Below, piece after piece: positions 46,414-56,639 of a stretch of 64,000 nucleotides of DNA. Below the pieces are notes generated by a model. The model did not search any database, was not told the DNA's origin, and saw nothing but the letters and a program-made list of their open reading frames with translations. Position 1 is the stretch's first letter. Each line of letters begins with the position of its first letter. Origin of the DNA: Deinandra increscens subsp. villosa (taxonomy: Eukaryota; Streptophyta; Magnoliopsida; Asterales; Asteraceae); contig JBCNJP010000003.1 in NCBI GenBank assembly GCA_039602395.1, forward strand, positions 22,861,896 to 22,925,895, written 5' to 3'. Made by a program: the position numbers and the translations under genes.

Positions 46414-46470
46414 TGGTAAGTCTAAGAGCTGGTATCCCAAAGTTCGTGGGTTCGATCCCCTCTATCGCCC
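46414..46470 (+). other. tRNA-like relic with B-box in the hAT leader
   Basis: ggttcgatcc (46449-46458) matches the Pol III B-box consensus. An A-box-like tggtaagtctaagagc lies ~35 bp upstream, and tatcccaaagttcgtggg in between looks like an anticodon-arm and variable-region remnant. No full cloverleaf with paired acceptor ends is seen, so this is not annotated as a tRNA gene. Confidence 0.45.
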
Positions 46471-46554
46471 GTTTTTTTTTTACAAAAGACACCATTTATG
46501 TCACCACTTAACCAGCAGCAGTTGTCTTTTTTTTTCAAAAAAAAACCCTAAGGA

Positions 46555-46870
46555 TCCCTCACTGCTCACTCCCTCGTCCCTCCTGCTCGACGCCTCCTCC
46601 GCAAGACCGCAACTCCGCCAGTCCACCGCCACCGGCCGGCGGCGGCCGGCCTCCTCCCTGCGCAGCGCAGCTGCGGCGGCCTCCGCCTCCTCCCAGGCTC
46701 CCTCCGCGACGGCGCGACCCTGCCCTGCCGCTCCTGACCTCCGCGACCGGCTCCTGGCTCCCTGCGCTGCTGCGCGACCAGCTCCTGACCTCCGCTCCTG
46801 ACCTCCGCGACGGCGCGACCCTACCGCTCCTGACCTCCGCGACCGTCTCCTGACTCATCCTCTCAGATAT
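46555..46870. repeat. GC-rich hAT leader with imperfect short repeats
   Basis: This stretch is far more GC-rich than its surroundings and is built from repeats of gctcctgacctccgcga type (46730-46850). It lies upstream of the transposase and could be the 5' UTR or promoter. The ORF on the minus strand is low complexity. Confidence 0.6.
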
Positions 46871-47069
46871 TCTGCTTCCAATCTTGGATTTAGCCATTTA
46901 GGTATTCTTTTTTTAACTTCTAAAACTTAATTGTTAGCTTGGATCTTCAAATTCTGGGTTGTTGTTGTTGATTTGTTGTAAGTTGTTGTTACTGTGACCC
47001 ATTGAACAATTTAGGTATTCTTTTGAAAGCACAAACGTTCATGCCCAAATTAGGCAGATCAAATATTAC

Positions 47070-47166
47070 CTGCATTAATTTCGTTCATTGCTCTACGAAC
47101 TGAGGGATCAGGTATAATGTCCACCATCAGAATGTGTTCTATTGTGTACCCATATTTTCCCATCAC
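47070..47166 (-). pseudogene. Captured exon resembling a HIR/prohibitin-family gene
   Basis: On the minus strand an open 97-bp segment is bordered by cag at its start and gtaatat at its end, both valid splice signals. It encodes VMGKYGYTIEHILMVDI followed by PDPSVRRAMNEINA. This matches the style of the conserved part of plant hypersensitive-induced-reaction (SPFH) proteins, which have YG.EI..TL.VDI.PD..V..AMNEINA. The exon sits inside the hAT element between its left end and the copia insertion, and I see no other exon of the gene in the window. It looks like an exon taken up by the transposon. The family call is from memory of the motif and needs a search. Confidence 0.55.
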
Positions 47167-47313
47167 CTGAAATATATAGGATAATCTTGAGTGATTAGTT
47201 GTAATTTTATATGGTTTTAGGCCGTGAATATATATCATGTAATAAGCCATATGTTGTAACATATGCTTTGTTATAAACAAATAAACAGACAATCAAACAC
47301 ATGAGGGTAGTTC

Positions 47314-49403
47314 TGTTGGATATCGGATGTCCTGACCCGACCTTTAACGTACCCGACCCGGTTTCGACCCGTAAGGGTTACACCGGTGTCAACGAACTAA
47401 TAATTAATTAAATGTTAATGAATTAAATCAAACGGTTTAAATAAATAATTGTTATTTATTTAACGTAACGAAACAATAATTCGTAAAACGTTTACGAGAA
47501 TTGTCGGCAAATGATTAACTAGTCGTTACCGGTTAACGGACTAATTAAATCATTGAGCTTGGGGCTTTAATCGTGAGATGGGCTTTGCTTGGAGAGGAAG
47601 CCATCAGAAAAGTATAAAAGGGAGGGAGGAGGGGATTAGAGAATGCCCTAATCGCGACTCCTCCTCCTCCCCTTTCTCCTTGCCGTCGCGATCTCCCCCT
47701 CCCCTCTCTCTCTCTCGATCGGCGCAAACCACCACCACCATTCTCCGTCGCTTGTCGATTGTTATTATGGTGAAACGCGATCCGCGTTTAGTTGCTGCCG
47801 CCTTGAAGCTCGAGACCACCGCCGCCGCCGCTAGAGCCGCCGCCGCCGCCGAGAGGGTCGCCGCCGCCGCCGAGAGGGTCGCCGCCACCGCCGCCGCCGC
47901 TGCGGCCCGTGCCGTCGTCGCCGCCGACATCTTTGGCGAGGACCACCGCGAGGTGGTTCTCGCTTTACCCGCGCCACCGAGACCGTTGTTCGAACCATCT
48001 CGTGCCGCGACTATCGAACCGGGTGAAAACCCTAAGTGGCCGGCGCCATTGTATGCCGCCGCCGTCACGCCACTTCCTCCGCCGCCTCCACGCGAGACGA
48101 ACGAAATCGTCACTATGTCGGATTCGTTGTCAAGCACGGTGCAGCCGTTCGATTGGAATGCTATGATACATAGCATGGTTTCGTTACCGCCGCCACCGCC
48201 CGTTCATGAGATGAACGCGCCCGTGGTGCCAGAGATGCCGTCTTCAAAGTCGGTTGAAGACTTGACTCGCAGATTCGAGTCGGGCGTTACCGTTTGCCCT
48301 AGCGCCAGTTCGTCGAACCCCGGTGTCTCGAACGGTTGTTCGGACTCCGCCAAGGTATATCTAAATTGTTTAGATTGTTCGATTTATTTTTTCTGTATTT
48401 ACGCGTACACGGTGATCAGATCCTGTCTACGGTTTTACTTCATTCGCGTTGTAAAATTATTTTCCGCTGCGCAATTAATCTGATTAATTGACCCGTTAAT
48501 TTTATTCGGTAAAAATTAAAACGGGCAACCCGGATACCCACTGTAAAACCCAACAAGTTCACCTTCTCAAGTTCCACCAGTACGGTTTTTGCAACTTCAT
48601 CCTTCTGCTCAAATTCTGGGTTGTTGTTGTTGATTTGTTGTAAGTTGTTGTTGTTGATTTATGGGTTTTGAATTTGATCACAGGGACTTTCATATCAAAT
48701 TATGACTATTTTGAAGTTTTTCTCAAAAAGTCCAAGTCCCTCCAACCTTGAATCTTCAACTTCAAGTAGCAAATTCTCAAAAATAGATTTGGATGATCTT
48801 CCACCGGATCCATCCGAAAGGAAACCGATTTCATCTTATAATCCTAGTCAGAGAGACGAAATTAGACGATATTATTTGGTTAAAGGTCCACACCAACCAA
48901 AGGGGCTTGATCGTCCATGGTCGGATTTTGGTGGTAAGATGAGGCGTTTTCCCGAAGAATGGTACGAATCGGAGTATGGAAATTGGTTAGAATATAGTAA
49001 AAAAGAAGATAAAGTGTATTGTTTGTATTGTTACTTGTTCAAAGAAAGTAGACAAAATGATGCATATGCGATTGATGGTCTCCGATGTTGGAATAAAAAA
49101 GAGAAGTTACAAAAACATGTTGGTGAGAGGAATAGTTTTCATGATATAGCGCGTAAAAAGGTAGATGACTTGCGTAATCAAGCTCAATCTATACATGCGG
49201 CATTTGAAAGACAAACCGACAAAGAAAAAAATGATTATAGACTTCGATTAACTATTTCGATTAAACTTGTTCGAGCATTGTTGAATGGTGGGTTATCTTT
49301 TCGTGGACATGATGAGTCTAAAAACTCCATTTACAAAGGACATTATCGTGGACATGATGAGTCTAAAAACGGGCAACCCGGATACCCACTGTAAAACCCG
49401 ACA
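47314..49403 (+). repeat. Left LTR, chimeric with captured hAT DNA
   Basis: 47314-48555 equals the right LTR. Next comes AGTTC and about 790 bp identical to hAT DNA that lies right of the right LTR (48556-49346 = 56494-57284). Then a 24-bp duplicate of a hAT piece (49347-49370, copy of 49302-49325), and finally 38 bp of LTR end (49366-49403) leading into the primer-binding site. So the LTR end occurs twice, with hAT sequence between. Confidence 0.9.
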
Positions 49404-52400
49404 GTGGTATCAGAGCCACGATCACCGCGCGTAAATCTGAACCGGTCTTTTCGTAACCGGTAGTTCGCAATTTCGATTTGTTTCCAAATTGCGAACGGAA
49501 TTACTTGATTAATTCTAATTAATTAATTGTGTGTTACGGCCGACCCTTTTAAATTTATTTGTTTTGGCGTGATGTTTTTCTCTGATTGGCTCAATTGTTG
49601 ACCCAATTGTATCTTTATTTGGTTTTGGTGGACCCGCCGTTTTTCGTGTTTCAAAGTTGTAAAGTAGAGCTAGGTTTACTAAGTTATTAGTAAATTGTAA
49701 TTTTATAAAAACCAAGACCGAAGATCGGACGCTCGCCAAAAAGGTGTCTGGAGGCTAGTGGGAGCTGAACCGGATCCACGAACGCACAGAGTTGCTTTCC
49801 TTGTGGTTGTTCACCTTTATATTGTCATGTCCCATTGGTATTGCTAAATGGCTCTAGCAAGACCATGCCCTTATGCTGTTAACACACAATTGACCATTCG
49901 CGACACTTAGATATTTTAAATAGGTGATTTAAAATAATTGTCCCGAGTGATGATAGGGTTATCGTTTGTGTCTAACGATCACTAAATATTAAAATTGGTT
50001 TTAATATCCCTATCCGGTAAATAAAAATTGATAGTTCATGCCGTCCAAAATCAAGTCTAACTTGGAACGTATTGACCGGAGCATCAGTGTTGGAGTATTT
50101 CAACACCGCACTTGGTGCCGAGGGTACCTTCCAGGGTGGGGGCATTGGAGTATTTCAACACCGTGCCAGCCACATTGACCATTTGGGATTTCTATCGCTT
50201 TCTTTATGTATGTTTGTAGTGTTGGAGTATTTCAACACCGCACTATAAATGTATATAGACAAAGTGGGCATGGATGAGGCTAAACGTATCGCAAAATATA
50301 ATTTATTATATTATGCGGCCTCATAAACGGGAGTCGCGACTGAGACTTCGCGATTGACAACCGTTGTCAGTTTGATTACACGAGTTTGCTCCTGAGGCTC
50401 ATTTGGCGGTCTCAAGTAAAATCGTCTAATCGAATTCTCAATTTTCTTATTTAATAAATCTTACCAATTTATATAAGAAAATGGTTTACACCGAAAATAC
50501 TAATTTAAAATTACCTTGCATTATTTCAGAAGGCTAATGAAAACACAGTTCCTCTAAGTTCAATGGTATCTCTGGACCCATTCACTGAGACGAACTTCTT
50601 GTCATGGCAAACCCTCCTGAGGAACATCCTGAAGCTTTTTGGAAAGCTGTATGTTCTTGACCGACCCATCCCGAGCACGCCGTCTTACTTGTTAAACGAC
50701 CGCTCGCTGATGGAAATCCAGAAGCACAGTGATGACTCTAGGGAAGTCACTGAGCTTATGTTATCTAGCATGACACCGGATTTTCGGTATAACTTTACCG
50801 ACATGGGAGCGTATGAGATCATGAGAAAACTCAAAGATATGTTTGAGTTAAACCAGAGGGGTGAACGATGTAAGGCACTTCAACATTTTGTGAACTGCCA
50901 CATGTCGCCTAATTCCTCTGCCTATGATCATGTCATGATGATGAAGGGGTATCGCGACAGACTGATCGACCTCGGCTACTCCATTCCTGAGGGGATGGCT
51001 CTTGATGTAGTCCTCGGATCTTTACCCGAGCATTATCGCTTGCATGCGGTAAATTGCTCGGCTCAGACTTTAGATGAGGTTCTGACATTATTTCCAAATG
51101 TCAAGATCAGGACCACACAGGCTGTGCTCAGAGTTGCTGATATAGGTATCACCAAGACCAAGAACAAGGTCAAAGAGACCAAGGGCAAGAAACCATTGGC
51201 ACCTCCTCCTCAGGAACGTCAATGCTTTGAATGTAATCAGATGGGCCACTGGAAACGTAACTGCCCCGTCTACCTTGCTAAGATCAGGATGACTAGAAAC
51301 CCCGGTAAGGGTTGCTCATCAGGTATGTCAATAAATGTTATTGAACTTTTCACTGTTTCCTCCAATGCATGGGTATTTGATACTGGATGTGGTTTCCACA
51401 TCGTTAATGTTTTGCAGGAACCTGAAAAGTGGAAGAAGATAGAACAAGGCGGTATGGAGCTCATCGTTGGTGATGGCAAAAGAGTCCCGGTCTTGGCTAC
51501 CGGCATATATTCTCTTTCATGTCCTACCGGTCTTGTAGTTACTCTAGATAACTGTTTATATGCTCCTGGATTGTCCAGAAACATTATTTCTGTCTCTTCC
51601 CTGTTTGAACAAGGTTTTAAGTACAAGTTTAATGGAAATTCCATTTTTACCTACTTTAACGATATCTTTTATTTCGAGGCTAAACCTCGACATGGTATAT
51701 ATGAGATAATTGTTCAAACGCATGATCAACTCTATCACGTTTCTAAACGAAACAAAGTTGATAATAACGATTCTTCGTTATGGCATCATCGACTAGGTCA
51801 TATAAGCAAAGCCCGCATTAAGAAGCTTCAATCTGCTGGGATTCTCGAATCCACTGATGCGGATTCCTTCGATGAATGCGAATCTTGCTTATCTGGTAAA
51901 TTGACCAAGTCACCCTTCACTCATGTTGGTGAACGGGCCAGTGGTCTGTTAGGTCTTATACATACTGATGTGTGCGGACCTTTTCGGACCGAAACGAGAA
52001 ATCGTGAACGCTACTTCGTATCTTTCATAGATGACTATAGCAGATATGCTTACGTCTATCTGATGAAACATAAGCACGAAACTTTTGAAAAGTTCAAAGA
52101 GTTTCAAAAGGAAGTAGAGAATCAACTAAGTCGAACTATTAAGATACTTCGATCGGATAGAGGTGGTGAATATCTTAGCAATGAATTCCTTGATCATCTC
52201 AAGGCTTGTGGAATTATTTCACAACCCACTCCTCCCGGAACACCACAGTTGAATGGTGTTAGTGAACGGAGGAATCGAACCCTGCTAAACATGGTTCGAT
52301 CGATGATGTGTAGGACTAACTTGTCCCACTCCTTTTGGGGTTATGCTCTCTTGACCGCCGCTCGCCTCATAAATCTGGCACCGACTAAGAAAGTGGATAA

Positions 52401-54420
52401 GACCCCATATGAGATATGGCATAATTCTTCTCCCAATCTTTCTTACCTTAGGGTATGGGGATGTGAAGCTTATGTCACAAGCGATTCTGACAACAAGCTT
52501 GATCCTCGTGGTGAAAAAGTTATTTTCATCGGATACTATGGTAATACTGGGTATTACTTTTACCATCCTGACGGAAACACTGTTTCTATCAAAAGGAAAG
52601 GTAAGTTCCTTGAGAAAGAGTTTCTCAACCGAGGAACAAATAGTGATCCAGTGGATCTCGAAGAAGTTCAAGAAACACAAATCCCTGAGACGGTCGCTGC
52701 GTCTGACCGACAAATGGTTGTCGCACCATCAGACCAAAACACAAGCGTTCGCAGAAGCGAAAGGACACGTCGGGAACCTGATAGATACCTCTGGCATCTA
52801 GAAGCTTACGAAGTCCTATTAGTAGCTGACTCAGATGACGAACCTACTAATTATAAAGCTGCTGTGTCAGATTTGGAATCTGAGAAATGGCTTGAAGCCA
52901 TGAACGCCGAGATGCAATCCATGCGTGACAATCAAGTATGGGACTTGATTGAGCTACCCCCCGGTTCTCGGGCAGTAGGGAGCAAGTGGATCTTTAAAAG
53001 AAAAACCGACATGCATGGAAATGTCCAAACCTATAAGGCACGGCTAGTTGCGAAAGGTTTTACTCAAACCCAAGGGATTGACTATGACGAAACCTTCTCG
53101 CCCGTGGCCATGATCAAATCGATCAGGATATTGCTTGCCATAGCCGCATACCATGACTATGAGATATGGCAAATGGATGTAAAAACCGCTTTCCTTAACG
53201 GTCAGCTGGCTGAAGATGTTTACATGGTTCAGCCTGATGGTTTTGTCGATCCAAAATATCCAAATAGGGTTTGCAAATTGAATAAGTCCATCTATGGACT
53301 TAAACAAGCATCTCGAAGGTGGAATCTTCGTTTTGACCAGAAAGTCAAAGAGTTTGGCTTTGCTCAAAATGAAGATGAACCGTGTGTTTACAGAAAGGCA
53401 AGTGGGAGCACTATATCATTCCTCATATTGTATGTTGATGATATAGTGATCATAGGAAACAACATACCCATGCTTAACGAGGTTAAGAAATGGCTTTCAT
53501 CTTGTTTCGCTATGAAGGATCTTGGAGAAGCCGCTTACATTCTGGGAATTAAGATTCACGGAGATCGATCGAAGCGACTTCTAGCTCTCAGTCAAAGTAC
53601 ATACATTGACAAGATTATAGCACGGTTCAACATGAGTAACTCCAAGAAAGGAGTCGTCCCTATGACAAAGGGTACTATATTGAACAAGTCTCAATCTCCT
53701 AAAACGGAGAAAGAGATGAACCAAATGGCTTCGATCCCATTTGCTTCTGCTATAGGCTCAATTATGTATGCCATGCTCTGCACTCGACCGGATGTCTCGT
53801 TTGCATTAAGCCTGACAAGTCGATACCAACAGAGTCCCGGTCTAGCTCACTGGACTGCTGTAAAGAACATCCTGAAATACCTTAGAAACACAAGTGAGAT
53901 GTTTCTGGTGTTCGGAGGAACTAATGAGCTCGCTGTAAAGTGTTACACCGATGCTAGTTTTCAGACTGACCGAGATGACTCTCGCTCGCAGTCCGGATAC
54001 GTATTCATCCTCAATGGAGGCGCTGTTTCGTGGTGTAGCACCAAACAGTCAGTAGTAGCTGATTCTACTACTGAATCTGAATACATAGCCGCCTCAGAAG
54101 CTGCCAAGGAAGCAGTATGGATGAAGAAGTTCATCACAGATCTCGATGTGGTTCCAAGCGTCAAGCAACCAATCGAGATGATGTGCGATAACACAGGCGC
54201 TATTGCTCAAGCCAAAGAGCCAAGGTCGCATAAAAAGGCCAAGCACATTCTGAGGAAATTTCACTACATAAGAGAAGTAGTTGAAAGAAATGAAATAAAG
54301 ATATGCAAAGTAGACACAGATCAAAACTTAGCTGATCCCTTTACAAAGCCCATGACTCACGAGACTCATGATCGCCACAGAGAAGCGATAGGGCTTAAGT
54401 TAGCTAAAGACATGTTTTGA
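47767..54420 (+). CDS. Copia Gag-Pol polyprotein, first exon in the LTR
   Basis: Proposed exons 47767-48354 (196 codons, inside the LTR) and 50530-54420, joined in phase at CCAAG/gtatat and ttatttcag/AAGG, give 1492 residues. Exon 1 is Ala- and Pro-rich with Arg/Glu helices (MVKRDPRLVAAALKLE). Exon 2 has Gag (FLSWQTLLRNILKLFG), a zinc knuckle CFECNQMGHWKRNC about residue 220 after Met at 50563, protease D-T-G near 272, integrase with HHCC and D,D,E (HTDVCG, FIDDYSR, NGVSERRNRT), reverse transcriptase YVDD near 956, and RNase H (CYTDASF, TESEYIA). No stop or frameshift. If unspliced, translation could start at 50563 and give 1285 residues. The intron removes the primer-binding site, so the spliced RNA could only serve as mRNA. 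The exon 1 splice is prediction. Confidence 0.82.
48556..49370 (+). pseudogene. Duplicated 5' part of the hAT transposase gene
   Basis: This repeats the hAT leader and the first ~217 codons of the transposase (ATG at 48702, same as 56640). After GHY it switches to a 24-bp repeat and then to the LTR end. The frame stops soon after (QPGYPL). It would give a TTF-finger fragment without the catalytic domain. Confidence 0.88.
49405..49418 (+). other. Primer-binding site, tRNA-iMet type
   Basis: TGGTATCAGAGCCA begins one base after the LTR's final CA. It is the standard plant copia primer site complementary to the 3' end of initiator tRNA-Met. Confidence 0.93.
49419..50529 (+). other. Copia leader, predicted intron, with three internal repeats
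   Basis: No gene. ttggagtatttcaacaccg occurs three times (about 50090, 50145, 50222; the last two bases vary). The leader ends in ttgcattatttcag, a good splice acceptor, directly before the gag-pol frame. The repeats could be packaging or dimerisation elements; that is inference. Confidence 0.7.
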
Positions 54421-55240
54421 TTTAGTATTTGGGTGTACGAACAAATAAACAGTTATCTATACTATTTATATTCCATTGGTGAATGCAATATAAGAATTTC
54501 ATAACTGTGTTCGATGTTAATACGTTTAATCATCCTTGAACAATTGTTGATATTGTTCTAAATGTCCGTAGTCGGTTAGAGACGTGGGAACGACTCTAAA
54601 TCAAGACTATTCTGATTTTGAACCTTAAAGGGGTTTAACGTTCAAAGTCACAGACCTCATTGGAGAATGATGTTGGACGTAACTCGCATCAAGCAATTCA
54701 ATCATGGAAGTTTTGATTGCTTGATTAATGGTATGCTCTAATGTTTCCTTAGACCTGAGACGTATACTTGAACTCTCGTTTACTGCAGACTGTTCTTTGA
54801 TTGTAGTCTCTCGATGTCGCGTAACTGCCATCAATAGGGCTGCTTTTGGGAATGGATCTAAAGTTCAGTGGGAGTTGTATGCCTCAACATGGGATTTCGT
54901 ACTATTGTCTCGGCAATAGATAGACATAAAGGCGCCCTCGTTGATTCCAAGTGTGAAGTGTGATGCCTCACCCAAACTTACTGTGTGTTTGATTGGTACA
55001 CTTCGAATCGGGTAACGAGAAGATAATCGATGAATCAATTACATGAGAGTCCATGTCTCATTATTCATCTATGTCTAGAACGGAAAGGAACATATGACAA
55101 AGATTACCATAAGTCCTCTATCTGCTTGCTTTACAATCAGATATACTTTGGCTGTCGACTTAAAGTGTCGAAACTGGTTGGTGTAGCCATGCATAGCTAG
55201 AGTGCCTCTGACTACAACGCTAAAGTGTCGCGATCAGTCC
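54421..55240 (+). other. Copia 3' untranslated region
   Basis: About 820 bp between the gag-pol stop and the polypurine tract. No ORF with a domain was recognised. Confidence 0.75.
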
Positions 55241-55251
55241 AAGTGGGAGAT
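55241..55251 (+). other. Copia polypurine tract
   Basis: aagtgggagat directly before the LTR start TGTTGG, the usual copia arrangement. Confidence 0.9.
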
Positions 55252-56493
55252 TGTTGGATATCGGATGTCCTGACCCGACCTTTAACGTACCCGACCCGGT
55301 TTTGACCCGTAAGGGTTACACCGGTGTCAACGAACTAATAATTAATTAAATGTTAATTAATTAAATCAAACGGTTTAAATAAATAATTGTTATTTATTTA
55401 ACGTAACGAAACAATAATTCGTAAAACGTTTACGAGAATTGTTGGCAAATGATTAACTAGTCGTTACCGGTTAACGGACTAATTAAATCATTGGGCTTGG
55501 GGCTTTAATCGTGAGATGGGCTTTGCTTAGAGAGGAAGCCATCAGAAAAGTATAAAAGGGAGGGAGGAGGGGATTAGAGAATGCCCTAATCGCGACTCCT
55601 CCTCCTCCCCTTTCTCCTTGCCGTCGCGATCTCCCCCTCCCCTCTCTCTCTCTCGATCGGCGCAAACCACCACCACCATTCTCCGTCGCTTGTCGATTGT
55701 TATTATGGTGAAACGCGATCCGCGTTTAGTTGCTGCCGCCTTGAAGCTCGAGACCACCGCCGCCGCCGCTAGAGCCGCCGCCGCCGCCGAGAGGGTCGCC
55801 GCCGCCGCCGAGAGGGTCGCCGCCACCGCCGCCGCCGCTGCGGCCCGTGCCGCCGTCGCCGCCGACATCTTTGGCGAGGACCACCGCGAGGTGGTTCTCG
55901 CTTTACCCGCGCCACCGAGACCGTTGTTCGAACCATCTCGTGCCGCGACTATCGAACCGGGTGAAAACCCTAAGTGGCCGGCGCCATTGTATGCCGCCGC
56001 CGTCACGCCACTTCCTCCGCCGCCTCCACGCGAGACGAACGAAATCGTCACTATGTCGGATTCGTTGTCAAGCACGGTGCAGCCGTTCGATTGGAATGCT
56101 ATGATACATAGCATGGTTTCGTTACCGCCGCCACCGCCCGTTCATGAGATGAACGCGCCCGTGGTGCCAGAGATGCCGTCTTCAAAGTCGGTTGAAGACT
56201 TGACTCGCAGATTCGAGTCGGGCGTTACCGTTTGCCCTAGCGCCAGTTCGTCGAACCCCGGTGTCTCGAACGGTTGTTCGGACTCCGCCAAGGTATATCT
56301 AAATTGTTTAGATTGTTCGATTTATTTTTTCTGTATTTACGCGTACACGGTGATCAGATCCTGTCTACGGTTTTACTTCATTCGCGTTGTAAAATTATTT
56401 TCCGCTGCGCAATTAATCTGATTAATTGACCCGTTAATTTTATTCGGTAAAAATTAAAACGGGCAACCCGGATACCCACTGTAAAACCCAACA
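55252..56493 (+). repeat. Right LTR of the copia element
   Basis: 1242 bp, TGTTGGATATCGG to ACCCAACA, followed by target duplication AGTTC. It contains a second copy of the Ala/Pro-rich exon (ATG at 55705) and its splice donor. The reading frame differs from the left copy by one Val/Ala change. Confidence 0.92.
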
Positions 56494-56639
56494 AGTTCAC
56501 CTTCTCAAGTTCCACCAGTACGGTTTTTGCAACTTCATCCTTCTGCTCAAATTCTGGGTTGTTGTTGTTGATTTGTTGTAAGTTGTTGTTGTTGATTTAT
56601 GGGTTTTGAATTTGATCACAGGGACTTTCATATCAAATT

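Larger units (their letters stand above)
47314..56493 (+). mobile_element. Intact Ty1/copia LTR retrotransposon inserted in the hAT
   Basis: TGTTGG start, target duplication AGTTC at 47309-47313 and 56494-56498, left LTR 47314-49403 (chimeric), primer-binding site 49405, gag-pol exon 50530-54420, polypurine tract 55241-55251 and right LTR 55252-56493. The LTR cores (both 1242 bp) differ by only about six substitutions, so insertion is recent. The long reading frame is fully open and all enzyme motifs are present, so it could be autonomous. Clade not assigned with certainty; the domain order protease-integrase-RT-RNase H is copia. Confidence 0.92.

Noticed and set aside
46414..46470. Functional tRNA gene
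   Set aside because: Only B-box and weak A-box similarity; no paired acceptor stem or clear anticodon arm.
46559..46897. Arg/Ser/Gly-rich protein on the minus strand
   Set aside because: Arises from short GC-rich repeats in the hAT leader, opposite to the transposase.
47604..48176. 190-residue Ala/Arg-rich ORF antisense to the copia LTR exon, repeated at 55542-56114
   Set aside because: A mirror of the GCC-repeat coding sequence on the other strand. The plus-strand frame has a better start, phase and splice donor.
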